DNA of 7,838 nucleotides from SLRI01 sp964460465 (GCA_964460465.1 CAYWSB010000213.1:1-7838), one strand, 5' to 3'. Counted from the first letter of the stretch, positions 1-7,296 are shown. A program made the numbers and translations. The notes: generated by a model not told the origin, from the sequence alone.

Positions 1-717
1 GGCGACATCGACGTCTTCCTCGGCAACTGGATGCCGACCATGGAGGCCGACATCGCGCCCTATCTGGACGCCGGCACGGTCGACAGCCTCGGCGTCAACC
101 TCGAGGGGGCGAAGTACACGCTGGCCGTTCCGGCCTATCTGGCCGCGGCGGGGTTGACCGACTTCGCCGACATCGCCGCCTTCGCCGACCGGCTCGGCTC
201 GCGCATCTACGGCATCGAGCCCGGCAATGACGGCAACCGGCTGATCCAGGACATGATCGAGGCGGACGCCTTCGGCCTCGGCGGCTTCACGCTGGTCGAG
301 AGCTCCGAGCAGGGCATGCTGGCGCAGGTCGCCCGCCTGGGCCGCAGCGAGCAGCCGGTCGTCTTCCTCGGCTGGGAGCCGCACCCGATGAACGCCAACT
401 TCGACCTCGTCTATCTCTCCGGCGGCGACGACTGGTTCGGGCCGGACTATGGCGGGGCCACGGTGCTGACCAACACCCGCGCCGGCTATGTCGCGGAATG
501 CCCGAATGTCGGCCGGCTGTTGACCAACCTCAAGTTCACGCTCGCGATGGAGAACGAGGTGATGGCCGCCATCCTCGACGACGGCGAGGAGCCGGCGGAT
601 GCGGCACGGGCGTGGCTCGTGGCCAACCCCGGGGCGCTCGACGCCTGGCTCGACGGGGTCACCACGATCGACGGCGGGGACGGCCTCGCGGCGGTCCGGG
701 CGCATCTGGGGCTCTAG
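1..717 (+). CDS. choX: Choline ABC transporter substrate-binding protein ChoX (5' end missing)
   Basis: This is the C-terminal 238 residues of a periplasmic binding protein of the ProX/OpuAC class (type II fold) that delivers choline to the ChoW-ChoV importer. The gene is open at base 1, so signal peptide and start lie outside the window. The motifs GNWMPTM, AKYTLAVP, IEPGNDGNR and FLGWEPHPMN are typical of ChoX. From memory, Sinorhizobium meliloti ChoX binds choline with Trp43, Trp90, Tyr119 and Trp205 plus Asp45 and Asn156. Counting from the window start, Trp10, Tyr39, Asn76 and Trp125 have exactly the spacing of Trp90, Tyr119, Asn156 and Trp205. The choline pocket therefore looks intact as far as it is visible; the Trp43/Asp45 part is not in the window. 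The stop is TAG at 715-717, followed at once by a hairpin. Specificity for glycine betaine instead of choline is possible but less likely. Confidence 0.93.
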   Translation, partial: GDIDVFLGNWMPTMEADIAPYLDAGTVDSLGVNLEGAKYTLAVPAYLAAAGLTDFADIAAFADRLGSRIYGIEPGNDGNRLIQDMIEADAFGLGGFTLVESSEQGMLAQVARLGRSEQPVVFLGWEPHPMNANFDLVYLSGGDDWFGPDYGGATVLTNTRAGYVAECPNVGRLLTNLKFTLAMENEVMAAILDDGEEPADAARAWLVANPGALDAWLDGVTTIDGGDGLAAVRAHLGL

Positions 718-734
718 GCGGCAGGTTTGCCGCC
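717..734 (+). terminator. Hairpin directly after choX
   Basis: The arms GGCGGCA (717-723) and TGCCGCC (728-734) are a perfect 7-bp inverted repeat around a 4-base GGTT loop. The stem starts on the last base of the choX stop codon. There is no T-tract after it, so it may be a weak or Rho-assisted terminator, or a 3'-end stabiliser. Being symmetric, it could also act on transcripts arriving from the DUF4105 gene on the other strand. Confidence 0.6.
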
Positions 735-744
735 GCGCGTCACT

Positions 745-769
745 CCATCCCCGGCAGCCCCGCCCTGAT
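745..769. repeat. Direct repeat, copy 1: relic of the DUF4105 gene 3' end
   Basis: This 25-bp stretch, starting CCATCCCCGGCAG, recurs at 925-949 with a single C/T difference. Read on the minus strand it encodes IRAGLPGM, followed by GAG and a TGA stop at 740-742. It therefore looks like the natural end of the DUF4105 gene, cut off from the gene body by the repeat element between the two copies. Beyond the 25 bp (770 onward compared with 950 onward) similarity fades but does not vanish. An upstream in-frame TAA (776-778) shows that this copy is not translated as a gene. Confidence 0.85.
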
Positions 770-783
770 CCGCCCTTACCCGA

Positions 784-816
784 GGTTAATTCCGGGGACA
801 CAATACGCAATTAACC
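784..816 (+). repeat. Repeat unit A (33 bp, palindromic ends)
   Basis: The unit starts GGTTAATT (784-791), ends AATTAACC (809-816), and has the centre CCGGGGACACAATACGC. The ends are a perfect 8-bp inverted repeat. It matches the reverse complement of unit B (894-926) at 29 of 33 positions. Read inward in one frame it encodes VNSGDTIRN and then a TAA; a second frame stops at once (GGT TAA). Confidence 0.9.
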
Positions 817-893
817 TTCGTATCGCCCGGACGAAGCGCCTGCGTCGGCACTGCGGGCGCAGTCGACAGGATTCTCTATCATGGTGCGCCAAA

Positions 894-926
894 GGTTAAT
901 TCGGTAATGTGTCCCCCGAATTAACC
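894..926 (-). repeat. Repeat unit B (33 bp, inverted relative to unit A)
   Basis: It has the same 8-bp ends as unit A (GGTTAATT 894-901, AATTAACC 919-926). Its minus-strand reading starts GGTTAATTCGGGGGACAC. It differs from unit A at four positions (10, 20, 24 and 25 of the unit). It lies inside the 3' end of the DUF4105 reading frame and provides VNSGDTLPN plus the TAA stop (896-898). Confidence 0.9.
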
Positions 927-1930
927 ATCCCCGGCAGTCCCGCCCTGATTTGCGCGTAGAAGTCATCGGCGCCGATCGCCGCCTGCGCCCGTCCGTTGAT
1001 CAGGCTGGCCTGGCGCAGCTCGGGGTAGGGCAGCGACTGGTCGAGCACGCCGCGGTCGTAGAGGACTTCCGGAAAATAGCCGCTCAGGATCACGCGCCAG
1101 GTGATCGGCAGCTGGCCGCCCAGCGCCCGGACGTGGTTGACGATCGCCGTCGTGCAGTTGGTGGTCAGCGTGTTGTACCATTTGGGCTCGTCGTTCAGGC
1201 GGTTGATCTCGCCCAGATAGTGGAGAAAGAGCCGGCGGATGTTCTCGGCCGGGATGTCGACCCGGAAGAGATAGACGTCCTCCTGCGGCTCGCGCCAGGT
1301 GGTGCGCACCGCCACGACGTCGGGCTCCTCGCTGACCACGTAGTAGAGCTCGTATTGGCGAAAGAAGCCGGCCAGCGTCGAATAGGCCTCGCCGACCTCT
1401 TTTCTGGTCTCGATCGAGATGGTGACCGGCTCCTCGCCGGCGAAGCCGAAGCTCAGCATGGTGTGTGCGATGGCGTCGCCCATCCAGTAGACGGCGAAGA
1501 GGTCGAGGGTCTCGAGCCTGCCGAGATCGACCGTGCGCTCGTGCCAGCTCGGGGTGAAGTCCTCGGCCGAGCGGTAGGCGAAGCGGCGGACGTTGCGGAC
1601 CGTGACCCGGTCGCCATCGATCTCGGCCGCGGCGAGCAGTGCCACGTCCGGCTGCCAGATGCGGTCGTTGCGCGCCTCGATGGTCGACCACCAGAGGAAG
1701 AAGCCGCCGATCGCGAGGGCCGCGGGAAGCAGTGGCGCCACCAGCCGGCCATGCCGGACGGCGAGGGCGAGGCCGAGGACGGCCAAAGCCGGCAAGGCGA
1801 GCGCCGCGGCAAGCCGGCCCGCCCCGGGCATCTCGGGCAGGTTGTACCAGAGCGCCAGGGCAGCGAAGCCGGCAACGCCGAGCACGACGGCACTGAGCAG
1901 ACCGAACCCGATCGCCCGCCCCACCCGCAT
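896..1930 (-). CDS. Membrane-anchored DUF4105 (Lnb N-terminal periplasmic domain) protein
   Basis: A 344-residue protein of unknown substrate. Three hydrophobic segments (about residues 5-28, 37-58 and 63-82) anchor it in the inner membrane; the rest is probably periplasmic. The region around 90-335 carries the DUF4105 hallmarks: AIAHTMLSFGF with His156 and WYNTLTTNCTTAIVNH with Cys259. In this family the conserved Cys and His recall NlpC/P60-like papain-fold enzymes, so a hydrolase or acyl-transfer role is plausible but unproven. I chose the ATG at 1930 because GGGAGG lies about 8 bases upstream and the membrane segment begins right after it. The frame stays open to an ATG at 2047, which would add 39 low-complexity residues. 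The last nine residues, VNSGDTLPN, and the stop come from the repeat element; the ancestral end was probably GLPGME (see 745-769). The gene separates choX from choWV, on the opposite strand. Confidence 0.85.
   Translation of the reverse strand: MRVGRAIGFGLLSAVVLGVAGFAALALWYNLPEMPGAGRLAAALALPALAVLGLALAVRHGRLVAPLLPAALAIGGFFLWWSTIEARNDRIWQPDVALLAAAEIDGDRVTVRNVRRFAYRSAEDFTPSWHERTVDLGRLETLDLFAVYWMGDAIAHTMLSFGFAGEEPVTISIETRKEVGEAYSTLAGFFRQYELYYVVSEEPDVVAVRTTWREPQEDVYLFRVDIPAENIRRLFLHYLGEINRLNDEPKWYNTLTTNCTTAIVNHVRALGGQLPITWRVILSGYFPEVLYDRGVLDQSLPYPELRQASLINGRAQAAIGADDFYAQIRAGLPGMVNSGDTLPN
925..949. repeat. Direct repeat, copy 2: inside the DUF4105 gene
   Basis: This is the second copy of the 25-bp sequence found at 745-769 (24 of 25 identical). 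On the minus strand it encodes IRAGLPGM as part of the DUF4105 protein and then passes straight into repeat unit B. The first two bases (925-926) are also the last two of unit B. The single difference is synonymous (GGA here, GGG in copy 1). Confidence 0.88.
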
Positions 1931-2121
1931 CGCGCCGCCCTCCCGCCAGCCCTTCGACGACGCCCGCCATAACAGCTGCGCCGCCTGCCGCAACCCTCGA
2001 TCGGCCGCAACGGCTGCGGGCTGGCCTTCGGCTGCCGCCTCGGGCAAGCTCGACCCACCTGGCAGCGGCGACCGGCGGCGACGACCGGCAGCGACGACCG
2101 GCAGCGACGAGGGAGGCGGCT
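1931..2121. other. Divergent intergenic region between the DUF4105 gene and choW
   Basis: These 191 bases must hold the start signals of both the leftward DUF4105 gene and the rightward choWV pair, since choX is closed off by a terminator and an antisense gene. No convincing -35/-10 pair is visible in this very GC-rich stretch. The best leftward candidate (TTGCGG at 1993-1988, TATGGC 16 bases on) is weak. The right half is filled by 13-bp tandem repeats (2061-2112). If the DUF4105 protein started at 2047, much of this region would be coding. Confidence 0.5.
2061..2112 (+). repeat. Four tandem 13-bp repeats ending in the choW ribosome binding site
   Basis: The unit GGCAGCGACGACC occurs four times head to tail: 2061-2073 (one change), 2074-2086 (one change), 2087-2099 (exact) and 2100-2112 (last two bases differ). 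The last unit runs into the Shine-Dalgarno sequence GGGAGG (2111-2116), which lies 5 bases before the choW ATG. Copy-number changes would alter the leader just upstream of translation initiation without touching the coding sequence. Confidence 0.88.
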
Positions 2122-2962
2122 ATGGACTGGCTCACCACCTACAAGATCCCGCTCGGCAACTGGATCCGCGACGGGGTCGACCTCCTCGACACCCACGCCG
2201 CCTTCGTCTTCGACGCGATCGCGATCGGCCTCGGCGGCCTGATCGAAGGCATCATCGCCCTGCTGCAGGCCGTGCCGCCGGTGCTCATGGTCCTGCTCTT
2301 CGCCGCCGGCGCCTATGCGCTGCACCGCTCGTGGAGGCTGGCGGCCCTCATCGTCCTGTCGCTCCTGCTCGTCATCAACATGGGCTACTGGCAGGAGACC
2401 ACCGAGACCCTGGCGCTCGTCGTCGTCGCCACCGCCACCTGCATGGCGATCGGCGTGCCCGTCGGCATCGCCGCGGCGCATCGGCCCTGGCTCTACGCCA
2501 TGCTGCGGCCGGTGCTCGACCTGATGCAGACGATCCCGACCTTCGTCTACCTGATCCCGACCCTGATCCTGTTCGGCCTCGGCGTCGTCCCCGGCCTCAT
2601 CTCGACCGTGATCTTCGCCATCCCGGCCCCGATCCGGCTCACCCATCTGGGCATCGCCTCGGTCCCGACCGCCCTGATCGAGGCGGGCGAGGCCTTCGGC
2701 GCCAGCCGCTCGCAGCTCTTGTGGAAGGTCGAGCTCCCGCACGCCCTGCCGACCATCATGGCGGGGCTGACCCAGTGCATCATGCTGTCGCTGTCGATGG
2801 TGGTGATCGCGGCGCTGGTCGGGGCGGCGGGCCTCGGCGTGCCGGTGGTCCGCGCCTTGAACACGGTCAACATCGCGCGCGGCTTCGAGGCGGGCCTGGC
2901 GATCGTCATCCTGGCGATCATCCTCGACCGGGTCTGCAAGCAGCCGGCGCGGGACCGCAAGG

Positions 2963-2970
<8 letters not shown>
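2122..2970 (+). CDS. choW: Choline/betaine ABC transporter permease ChoW
   Basis: A 282-residue inner-membrane permease of the ProW/OpuAB (BPD_transp_1) family; a dimer would form the pore through which ChoX-delivered choline enters. The N-terminus MDWLTTYKIPLGNWI is typical of the family. Hydrophobic helices lie at about 27-50, 52-68, 72-88, 95-118, 138-160, 160-180, 217-240 and 255-270. The EAA coupling loop that contacts the ATPase is at 187-212 (EAGEAFGASRSQLLWKVELP). QTIPTFVYLIPTL (136-148) is a conserved pore-side stretch. The ATG at 2122 has a strong GGGAGG five bases upstream. The stop overlaps the choV start by 8 bp, so the two are translationally coupled. In related genomes choX directly precedes choW; here an antisense gene intervenes. 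Choline rather than betaine specificity is inferred from the neighbouring ChoX. Confidence 0.93.
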
Positions 2971-4102
<1,132 letters not shown>

Positions 4103-4126
<24 letters not shown>

Positions 4127-4507
4127 CCAGAGGGTCGGCGGGGCCACGTAGCCGGCCTCGACCCGGCCCGGGGCGGCAGCGCAGCCGCTGCAGCCGCAGC
4201 GGTCGGGTGCGCCCTGGGCCGCGACGATCGCCTCGAGATCGCGGGCGACCCGGTGCAGGTTCATGGCGACCAGCGAGTTGTCGCAAGGCAGGTCGCGCAG
4301 GCGCCGGGCGATGCTCGCGATAGCGCTCGCGGTTGCCGGGCAAAGAGGCTTGTCGATGGGCATCGGTCCTGCGGTCTCGGGCGGGCGTTGGGCATTCCCT
4401 GACGGTCGACGATCCCCGCCAGGGGCAGCACCGGCGGCCGTTGGCGGCTGATCCTCGGCAGGTTTAGCATAACTTTTGGTAGAATCAACAACCTGGTTCT
4501 TCGTCAT
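4103..4507 (-). CDS. Small hypothetical protein with a C-terminal CxCxxC motif
   Basis: A 134-residue protein that I do not recognise. The N-terminal half (1-50) is polar, Pro/Gly-rich and probably disordered. The second half has a predicted helical stretch (ATASAIASIARRLRDLPCDN, LHRVARDLEAIVAAQ). It ends in DRCGCSGCA followed by another Cys near the terminus, which could bind a metal or be redox-active. Codons in the second half prefer G/C at the third position, as in the neighbouring genes, which argues that it is real. I chose the ATG at 4507 because lower-GC codons (AAG AAC, GTT GTT) follow it, as is common after a true start. There is no clear Shine-Dalgarno. An ATG at 4588 adds 27 Arg-rich residues, and an ATG at 4363 would leave only the conserved-looking 86 residues. 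No signal peptide or membrane segment is visible. It converges on choV with a 24-bp overlap, so mutual antisense effects are possible. Confidence 0.55.
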
Positions 4508-4564
4508 TTCGGCGCGGCGTCGCCACCATGCTCGCGCGGCCGCAGGGCGCCTGCCGATGCGCTT

Positions 4565-4583
4565 TATCCCTTTTTGCGGGATA
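4565..4583. promoter_or_regulatory. Short inverted repeat in the divergent promoter region
   Basis: TATCCC (4565-4570) and GGGATA (4578-4583) form a perfect 6-bp inverted repeat with a 7-base TTTTTGC spacer; a further G-T and a T-A pair can extend the stem to 8. It lies in the leader of the leftward small gene if that starts at 4507, and just left of the rightward promoter candidate. It could be an operator or a leader hairpin. Confidence 0.4.
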
Positions 4584-4609
4584 GACATAAATTGTTTTCT
4601 ACTTATACG
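4582..4609 (+). promoter_or_regulatory. Candidate promoter for the S8 protease gene
   Basis: TAGACA (4582-4587; five of six matches to the -35 consensus TTGACA) is followed after 16 bases by TATACG (4604-4609; four of six matches to TATAAT). It lies in the only AT-rich patch between the divergent genes and would give a leader of roughly 55 bases before the ATG at 4672. It is a pattern match only. Confidence 0.4.
4602..4607 (-). promoter_or_regulatory. Candidate -10 box for the leftward small gene
   Basis: Read leftward, this is TATAAG, five of six matches to the -10 consensus. The best -35 (TCGACG at 4632-4627) is 19 bases away, which is long. Transcription would begin near 4595. That leaves almost no leader for an ATG at 4588 and about 88 bases for the ATG at 4507, which favours the latter. 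It overlaps the rightward -10 box, so the two promoters would compete. Confidence 0.35.
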
Positions 4610-4671
4610 TTAGCTCGGGTTCCTTTCGTCGAGCATGTCGGCCCTGGCCCTAGCGCCCGGACCCTGCTGCC

Positions 4672-6951
4672 ATGCGTGCCATCGGCCCCCGCCTCGCCAG
4701 CCTGCTCGCGCTCGCCACCTGTCTTGCCGGTTGTGGCGGCGGCGGTGGTGGGGGCGGCGGCGGCGGATCGCCGGCCGGGGTCGGCGGGCTGAACCTGCCG
4801 CTCGGCGGCAACCCGGCCGCGTTCGAGACGTCGGAGTATCGCCGCAGCGGCGCCCTCGGCCCGGTCAACGCGTCGACGCTCTATGCGGCCGGCGGCACCG
4901 GTGCCGGGGTGACGGTCGGCATCATCGACACCGGCATCGACACCAGCCATCCCGAGTTCGCCGGCGCCATCCATCCGGCCAGCCGCGACCTGCTGCGCGA
5001 CGGGCCGCTCGCCGACGGGTCGGGGCACGGCACTGCCGTGGCCGGCCTCCTGGGTGCCCGCCGCAACGGTGCCCTGACCCACGGGCTCGCCTTCGCCGCC
5101 GATCTCCTGGTCGTCCGGGCCGACGCGCCGGGCAGCTGCCCGCGCGGCTGCCTCTTCAACCAGGGCAACCTGGCGACGGCGACCGACTATGCCGTGGCGA
5201 GCGGCGCGCGGGTGCTCAATTTCAGCCTCGGCGAGGCAAGCTCGCTCGCCAGCAGCTTTCGCCAGTCGCTGACGGCGGCGGCCGATGCCGACCGGGTGCT
5301 GGTGTTCGCCGCCGGCAACGGCGGCGGGGCGGCGCCGCAGCAGCCCGCGCTGTTCGCAACCACGGGCGCGGCGCGCGGCCGGGCGCTGATCGTCGGTGCG
5401 GTCGACGACGACGCGGTCATCTCGGGCTTCAGCAACCGCGCCGGCAGCGCGGCCGATGTCTTCATCGTGGCGCCGGGCGAGACGCTGCGCACCACCACGG
5501 TCGGCGGCGGCACCGGCACCGTCTCGGGCACCTCGGCAGCCACACCGATCGTCAGCGGGGCGGCGGCGGCGTTGATCGGCGCCGCACCGCATCTGCGCGC
5601 CGCCGAGGTCGTGACCATCCTCCTCGAATCGGCCCGCGACCTCGGCGCCCCGGGCACCGACCCGGTCTACGGCCGCGGCATGCTCGACCTCGCCCGGGCG
5701 CTCGAGCCGATGGGCCCGTTGCGAGTGCCGGAGGGCGTGTCGACCGCCGCCGCCAGCCGGCCGCTGGCCGCCACCAGCCTTGCCCTCGGCGACGCGTTCG
5801 GCGGCGCGGCGGCGGCAGCCGGGCCGGTGCTGGCGCTCGACGCTTTCGACCGCGCCTACACGGTGGCGCTGCCGACCGGGGCGACGCGCCGCAGCGCCGA
5901 GGCGTTGCCCGACCTGCTGCGCCGCCAGCGCAGCGGCACGACCGAGCGGGTCGAGACCGGAAGCTTCGCCCTCGCGCTGGCGCGCGACGACGTTCCCGGG
6001 CAGCGGCCGGTCGTGGCGGGGAGCGATCTTGCCGGCGTCGATGCGACGTGGCGGCTGGCCGATATCCTGACCGTGCGGGCGACCCTGGGCGAGCCGGCGT
6101 CGACCGCGGCCGCGACGGATCGCCTCGGTCTCTGGCAGCAGCGGCGCGATCGCGGCCAGACCCGCAGCCTCGTCGATCTCGCCGCACCGGCCGGGCTCGA
6201 GCTCGGCGCCGGGCTCGGCGAGGCGTGGCGGCTGTCCTTGAACCTCGCCGGCGATCCCGGCGAGGCAGTCGAGCCCCTGGCCGGCGAGCTGGTCGACTGG
6301 CTCCCCCGGCCGGCCGGCGCCGTCCCGGCGCGGCGCGGCCGGCTCGCGGCCCTGGGCCTGACCCGGAGCACCGCGGCCAGCGCCGGCTGGCGGGTCGGCT
6401 TCGGCGTGCTCGACGAGGCCGACGGGCCGCTCGGCAGCAGCGGCAGCGGGGCGCTGGCCACCGGCGGGGCGGTGACGCATTTCCTCGACGTCGCTACCGC
6501 GGTGCCGCTGGCCGGGGGAATCGAGGCGTTCGGCCGGGCGGCCCTCGGCCGGACGGAGACGGCGAGCCAGGGCGGACTCGTGACCGACATCGGTGCCCTC
6601 TGGAGCACCTCGTTCGAGGCCGGCCTCGCCGCCGGCGACGTCGCGCAGCCGGGCGACCGGCTGAGCTTCACGGTCAGCCAGCCGCTCCGCGTCGAGGCGG
6701 GCAAGGCCGCCATGGACGTGCCGGTCGCCCGCGATCTCGAGGGCCGCATCGCCCGGGTGCAGCGCGAGCTGGCGCTGGAGCCGTCCGGCCGCGAGATCGA
6801 TCTCGAGCTCGGCTACGGACTGCCGCTCGGCGGCACGGCCGAGGGGCCGGGCTTGCTGCGCACCGCCGTGCTGCTGCGCCTCGCCCCGGACCACGACGCC
6901 TCGGCGGCGCCCGAGCTGCTCCTCGGGCTGACCTACCGCCTGCCGTTCTGA
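4672..6951 (+). CDS. Lipoprotein-type S8 (subtilisin-family) serine protease with autotransporter-like C-terminus
   Basis: A 759-residue exported protease. Residues 1-20 are a signal peptide ending in the lipobox LAG-C21, so the mature protein should carry lipid on Cys21. Eleven glycines (22-32) follow as a flexible tether. The S8 domain spans about 70-345 with Asp86 (GIIDTGID), His119 (DGSGHGTAVAG), oxyanion Asn216 (AAGNGG) and Ser288 (SGTSAATP): a complete triad. Cys156 and Cys160 sit four residues apart and may form a disulfide. From about 390 to 759 the sequence is rich in alternating polar/apolar stretches and Gly, includes LSFTVSQPLRVEAG and PSGREIDLELGYGLPL, and ends in GLTYRLPF with a terminal Phe. 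This fits an outer-membrane beta-barrel as in alphaproteobacterial S8 autotransporters; Neisseria NalP combines lipidation and S8 autotransport in the same way. The ATG at 4672 is the first possible start after an in-frame TAG (4651-4653); the Shine-Dalgarno is weak. Substrate unknown. The barrel assignment is an inference. Confidence 0.88.
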   Translation: MRAIGPRLASLLALATCLAGCGGGGGGGGGGGSPAGVGGLNLPLGGNPAAFETSEYRRSGALGPVNASTLYAAGGTGAGVTVGIIDTGIDTSHPEFAGAIHPASRDLLRDGPLADGSGHGTAVAGLLGARRNGALTHGLAFAADLLVVRADAPGSCPRGCLFNQGNLATATDYAVASGARVLNFSLGEASSLASSFRQSLTAAADADRVLVFAAGNGGGAAPQQPALFATTGAARGRALIVGAVDDDAVISGFSNRAGSAADVFIVAPGETLRTTTVGGGTGTVSGTSAATPIVSGAAAALIGAAPHLRAAEVVTILLESARDLGAPGTDPVYGRGMLDLARALEPMGPLRVPEGVSTAAASRPLAATSLALGDAFGGAAAAAGPVLALDAFDRAYTVALPTGATRRSAEALPDLLRRQRSGTTERVETGSFALALARDDVPGQRPVVAGSDLAGVDATWRLADILTVRATLGEPASTAAATDRLGLWQQRRDRGQTRSLVDLAAPAGLELGAGLGEAWRLSLNLAGDPGEAVEPLAGELVDWLPRPAGAVPARRGRLAALGLTRSTAASAGWRVGFGVLDEADGPLGSSGSGALATGGAVTHFLDVATAVPLAGGIEAFGRAALGRTETASQGGLVTDIGALWSTSFEAGLAAGDVAQPGDRLSFTVSQPLRVEAGKAAMDVPVARDLEGRIARVQRELALEPSGREIDLELGYGLPLGGTAEGPGLLRTAVLLRLAPDHDASAAPELLLGLTYRLPF
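4735..4767 (+). repeat. GGN trinucleotide run encoding the polyglycine tether
   Basis: Eleven consecutive glycine codons (GGC, GGT, GGG, GGA mixed) directly follow the lipobox Cys codon of the protease. Changes in copy number would lengthen or shorten the tether in frame. A G5 run inside it could also slip and shift the frame. Confidence 0.9.
6243..6265. repeat. Perfect 9-bp inverted repeat inside the protease gene
   Basis: CCTCGCCGG (6243-6251) and CCGGCGAGG (6257-6265) are perfectly complementary around the 5-base spacer CGATC. The hairpin lies in the barrel-like part and encodes LAGDPGE. In DNA this GC-rich such hairpins can occur by chance, so no function is claimed. Confidence 0.6.
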
Positions 6952-6954
6952 TCG

Positions 6955-7296
6955 CTAGCCGGGCGCGGGGTCCGGCAGCGGCGGGCAGTCGGCGGCATCG
7001 CGATCGAGGGTGAACGACCCGTCGGCGGCGCGCCAGTGCAGCGCCTGGACCACCATCAGCGTCGGTGACCAGGGCTGGAACACCGGGCAGCCCGCCTCGT
7101 CCGTGCCCATGGGCAGCATGTAGAGGTCGGGGCCTGCCGGGATGGCCCCTTCGGGCACGCCGGCGGGCGCGTCGTCGGGTGCCTCAGCCATGGCGCAGGC
7201 GCCGGACAGCAGCAGGACCGCCGCCAGTGCCGGACCGTGCCGGCGGTATCGTCGCGCCCGCCAAGTGCTTGTGGAAAAGCTTATATTCCAATTCAT
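6955..7296 (-). CDS. Small secreted protein or lipoprotein, function unknown
   Basis: A 113-residue exported protein. After an Arg-rich n-region (RARRYRRHG) comes a hydrophobic core PALAAVLLLSGAC. Cys34 in SGAC could be a lipidation site, but Ser at -3 is not the usual Leu, so cleavage by signal peptidase I after AMAEA is equally possible. The mature part is about 70-80 residues with two further Cys (in EAGCPVF and AADCPPL) that may pair. The stretch DLYMLPMGTDEAGCPVFQPW followed by GSFTLDRDAADC looks like a small conserved domain, but I cannot name the family. The ATG at 7296 is preferred because GAGGA and AAGGGG lie just upstream; the ATG at 7332 would add 12 charged residues in front of the signal. 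The gene ends 3 bases from the end of the convergent protease gene. Confidence 0.72.
   Translation of the reverse strand: MNWNISFSTSTWRARRYRRHGPALAAVLLLSGACAMAEAPDDAPAGVPEGAIPAGPDLYMLPMGTDEAGCPVFQPWSPTLMVVQALHWRAADGSFTLDRDAADCPPLPDPAPG

Larger units (their letters stand above)
784..926. mobile_element. Small non-coding repeat element made of two inverted 33-bp palindromic units
   Basis: Two 33-bp units (784-816 and 894-926) face each other around a 77-bp core, giving a symmetrical element of 143 bp with no protein gene. The core can fold: CTTCGT (816-821) pairs with ACGAAG (831-836). The stretch 836-843 pairs with 853-860 as an 8-bp stem with one G-T pair. This architecture resembles MITE or BIME/REP-type elements, which depend on a transposase encoded elsewhere. 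A GGGGACAC-core repeat between TTAATT-like ends is, from memory, seen in many proteobacterial genomes near Y1 (REP-associated) transposases, but I cannot verify that here. AT-rich TTAATT ends in a very GC-rich setting also suggest an origin different from the neighbours. Confidence 0.75.

Noticed and set aside
498..899. Plus-strand open frames running from choX into the repeat element
   Set aside because: They are out of frame with choX, Arg/Gly-rich, and end within the repeat units by virtue of the built-in TAA.
784..926. CRISPR array
   Set aside because: There are only two units, in inverted rather than direct orientation, separated by a single 77-bp core, with no cas genes nearby.
2061..2112. 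CRISPR or replication-origin iterons
   Set aside because: The units are directly contiguous without spacers, very GC-rich, and next to a transporter gene, not a replication initiator.
6958..6976. Terminator hairpin between the protease and the small convergent gene (GCCGG/CCGGC)
   Set aside because: It has only 5-bp arms with a 9-base loop, no T-tract, and lies within the coding end of the minus-strand gene; this is expected by chance at this GC content.
4635..7013. A second long plus-strand open frame and a long minus-strand open frame (4603-6894) over the protease gene
   Set aside because: Both are shadows of the GC-rich protease codons: they are dominated by Arg, Gly, Ala and Pro and have no recognisable motifs, whereas the chosen frame has a signal peptide and a complete catalytic triad.
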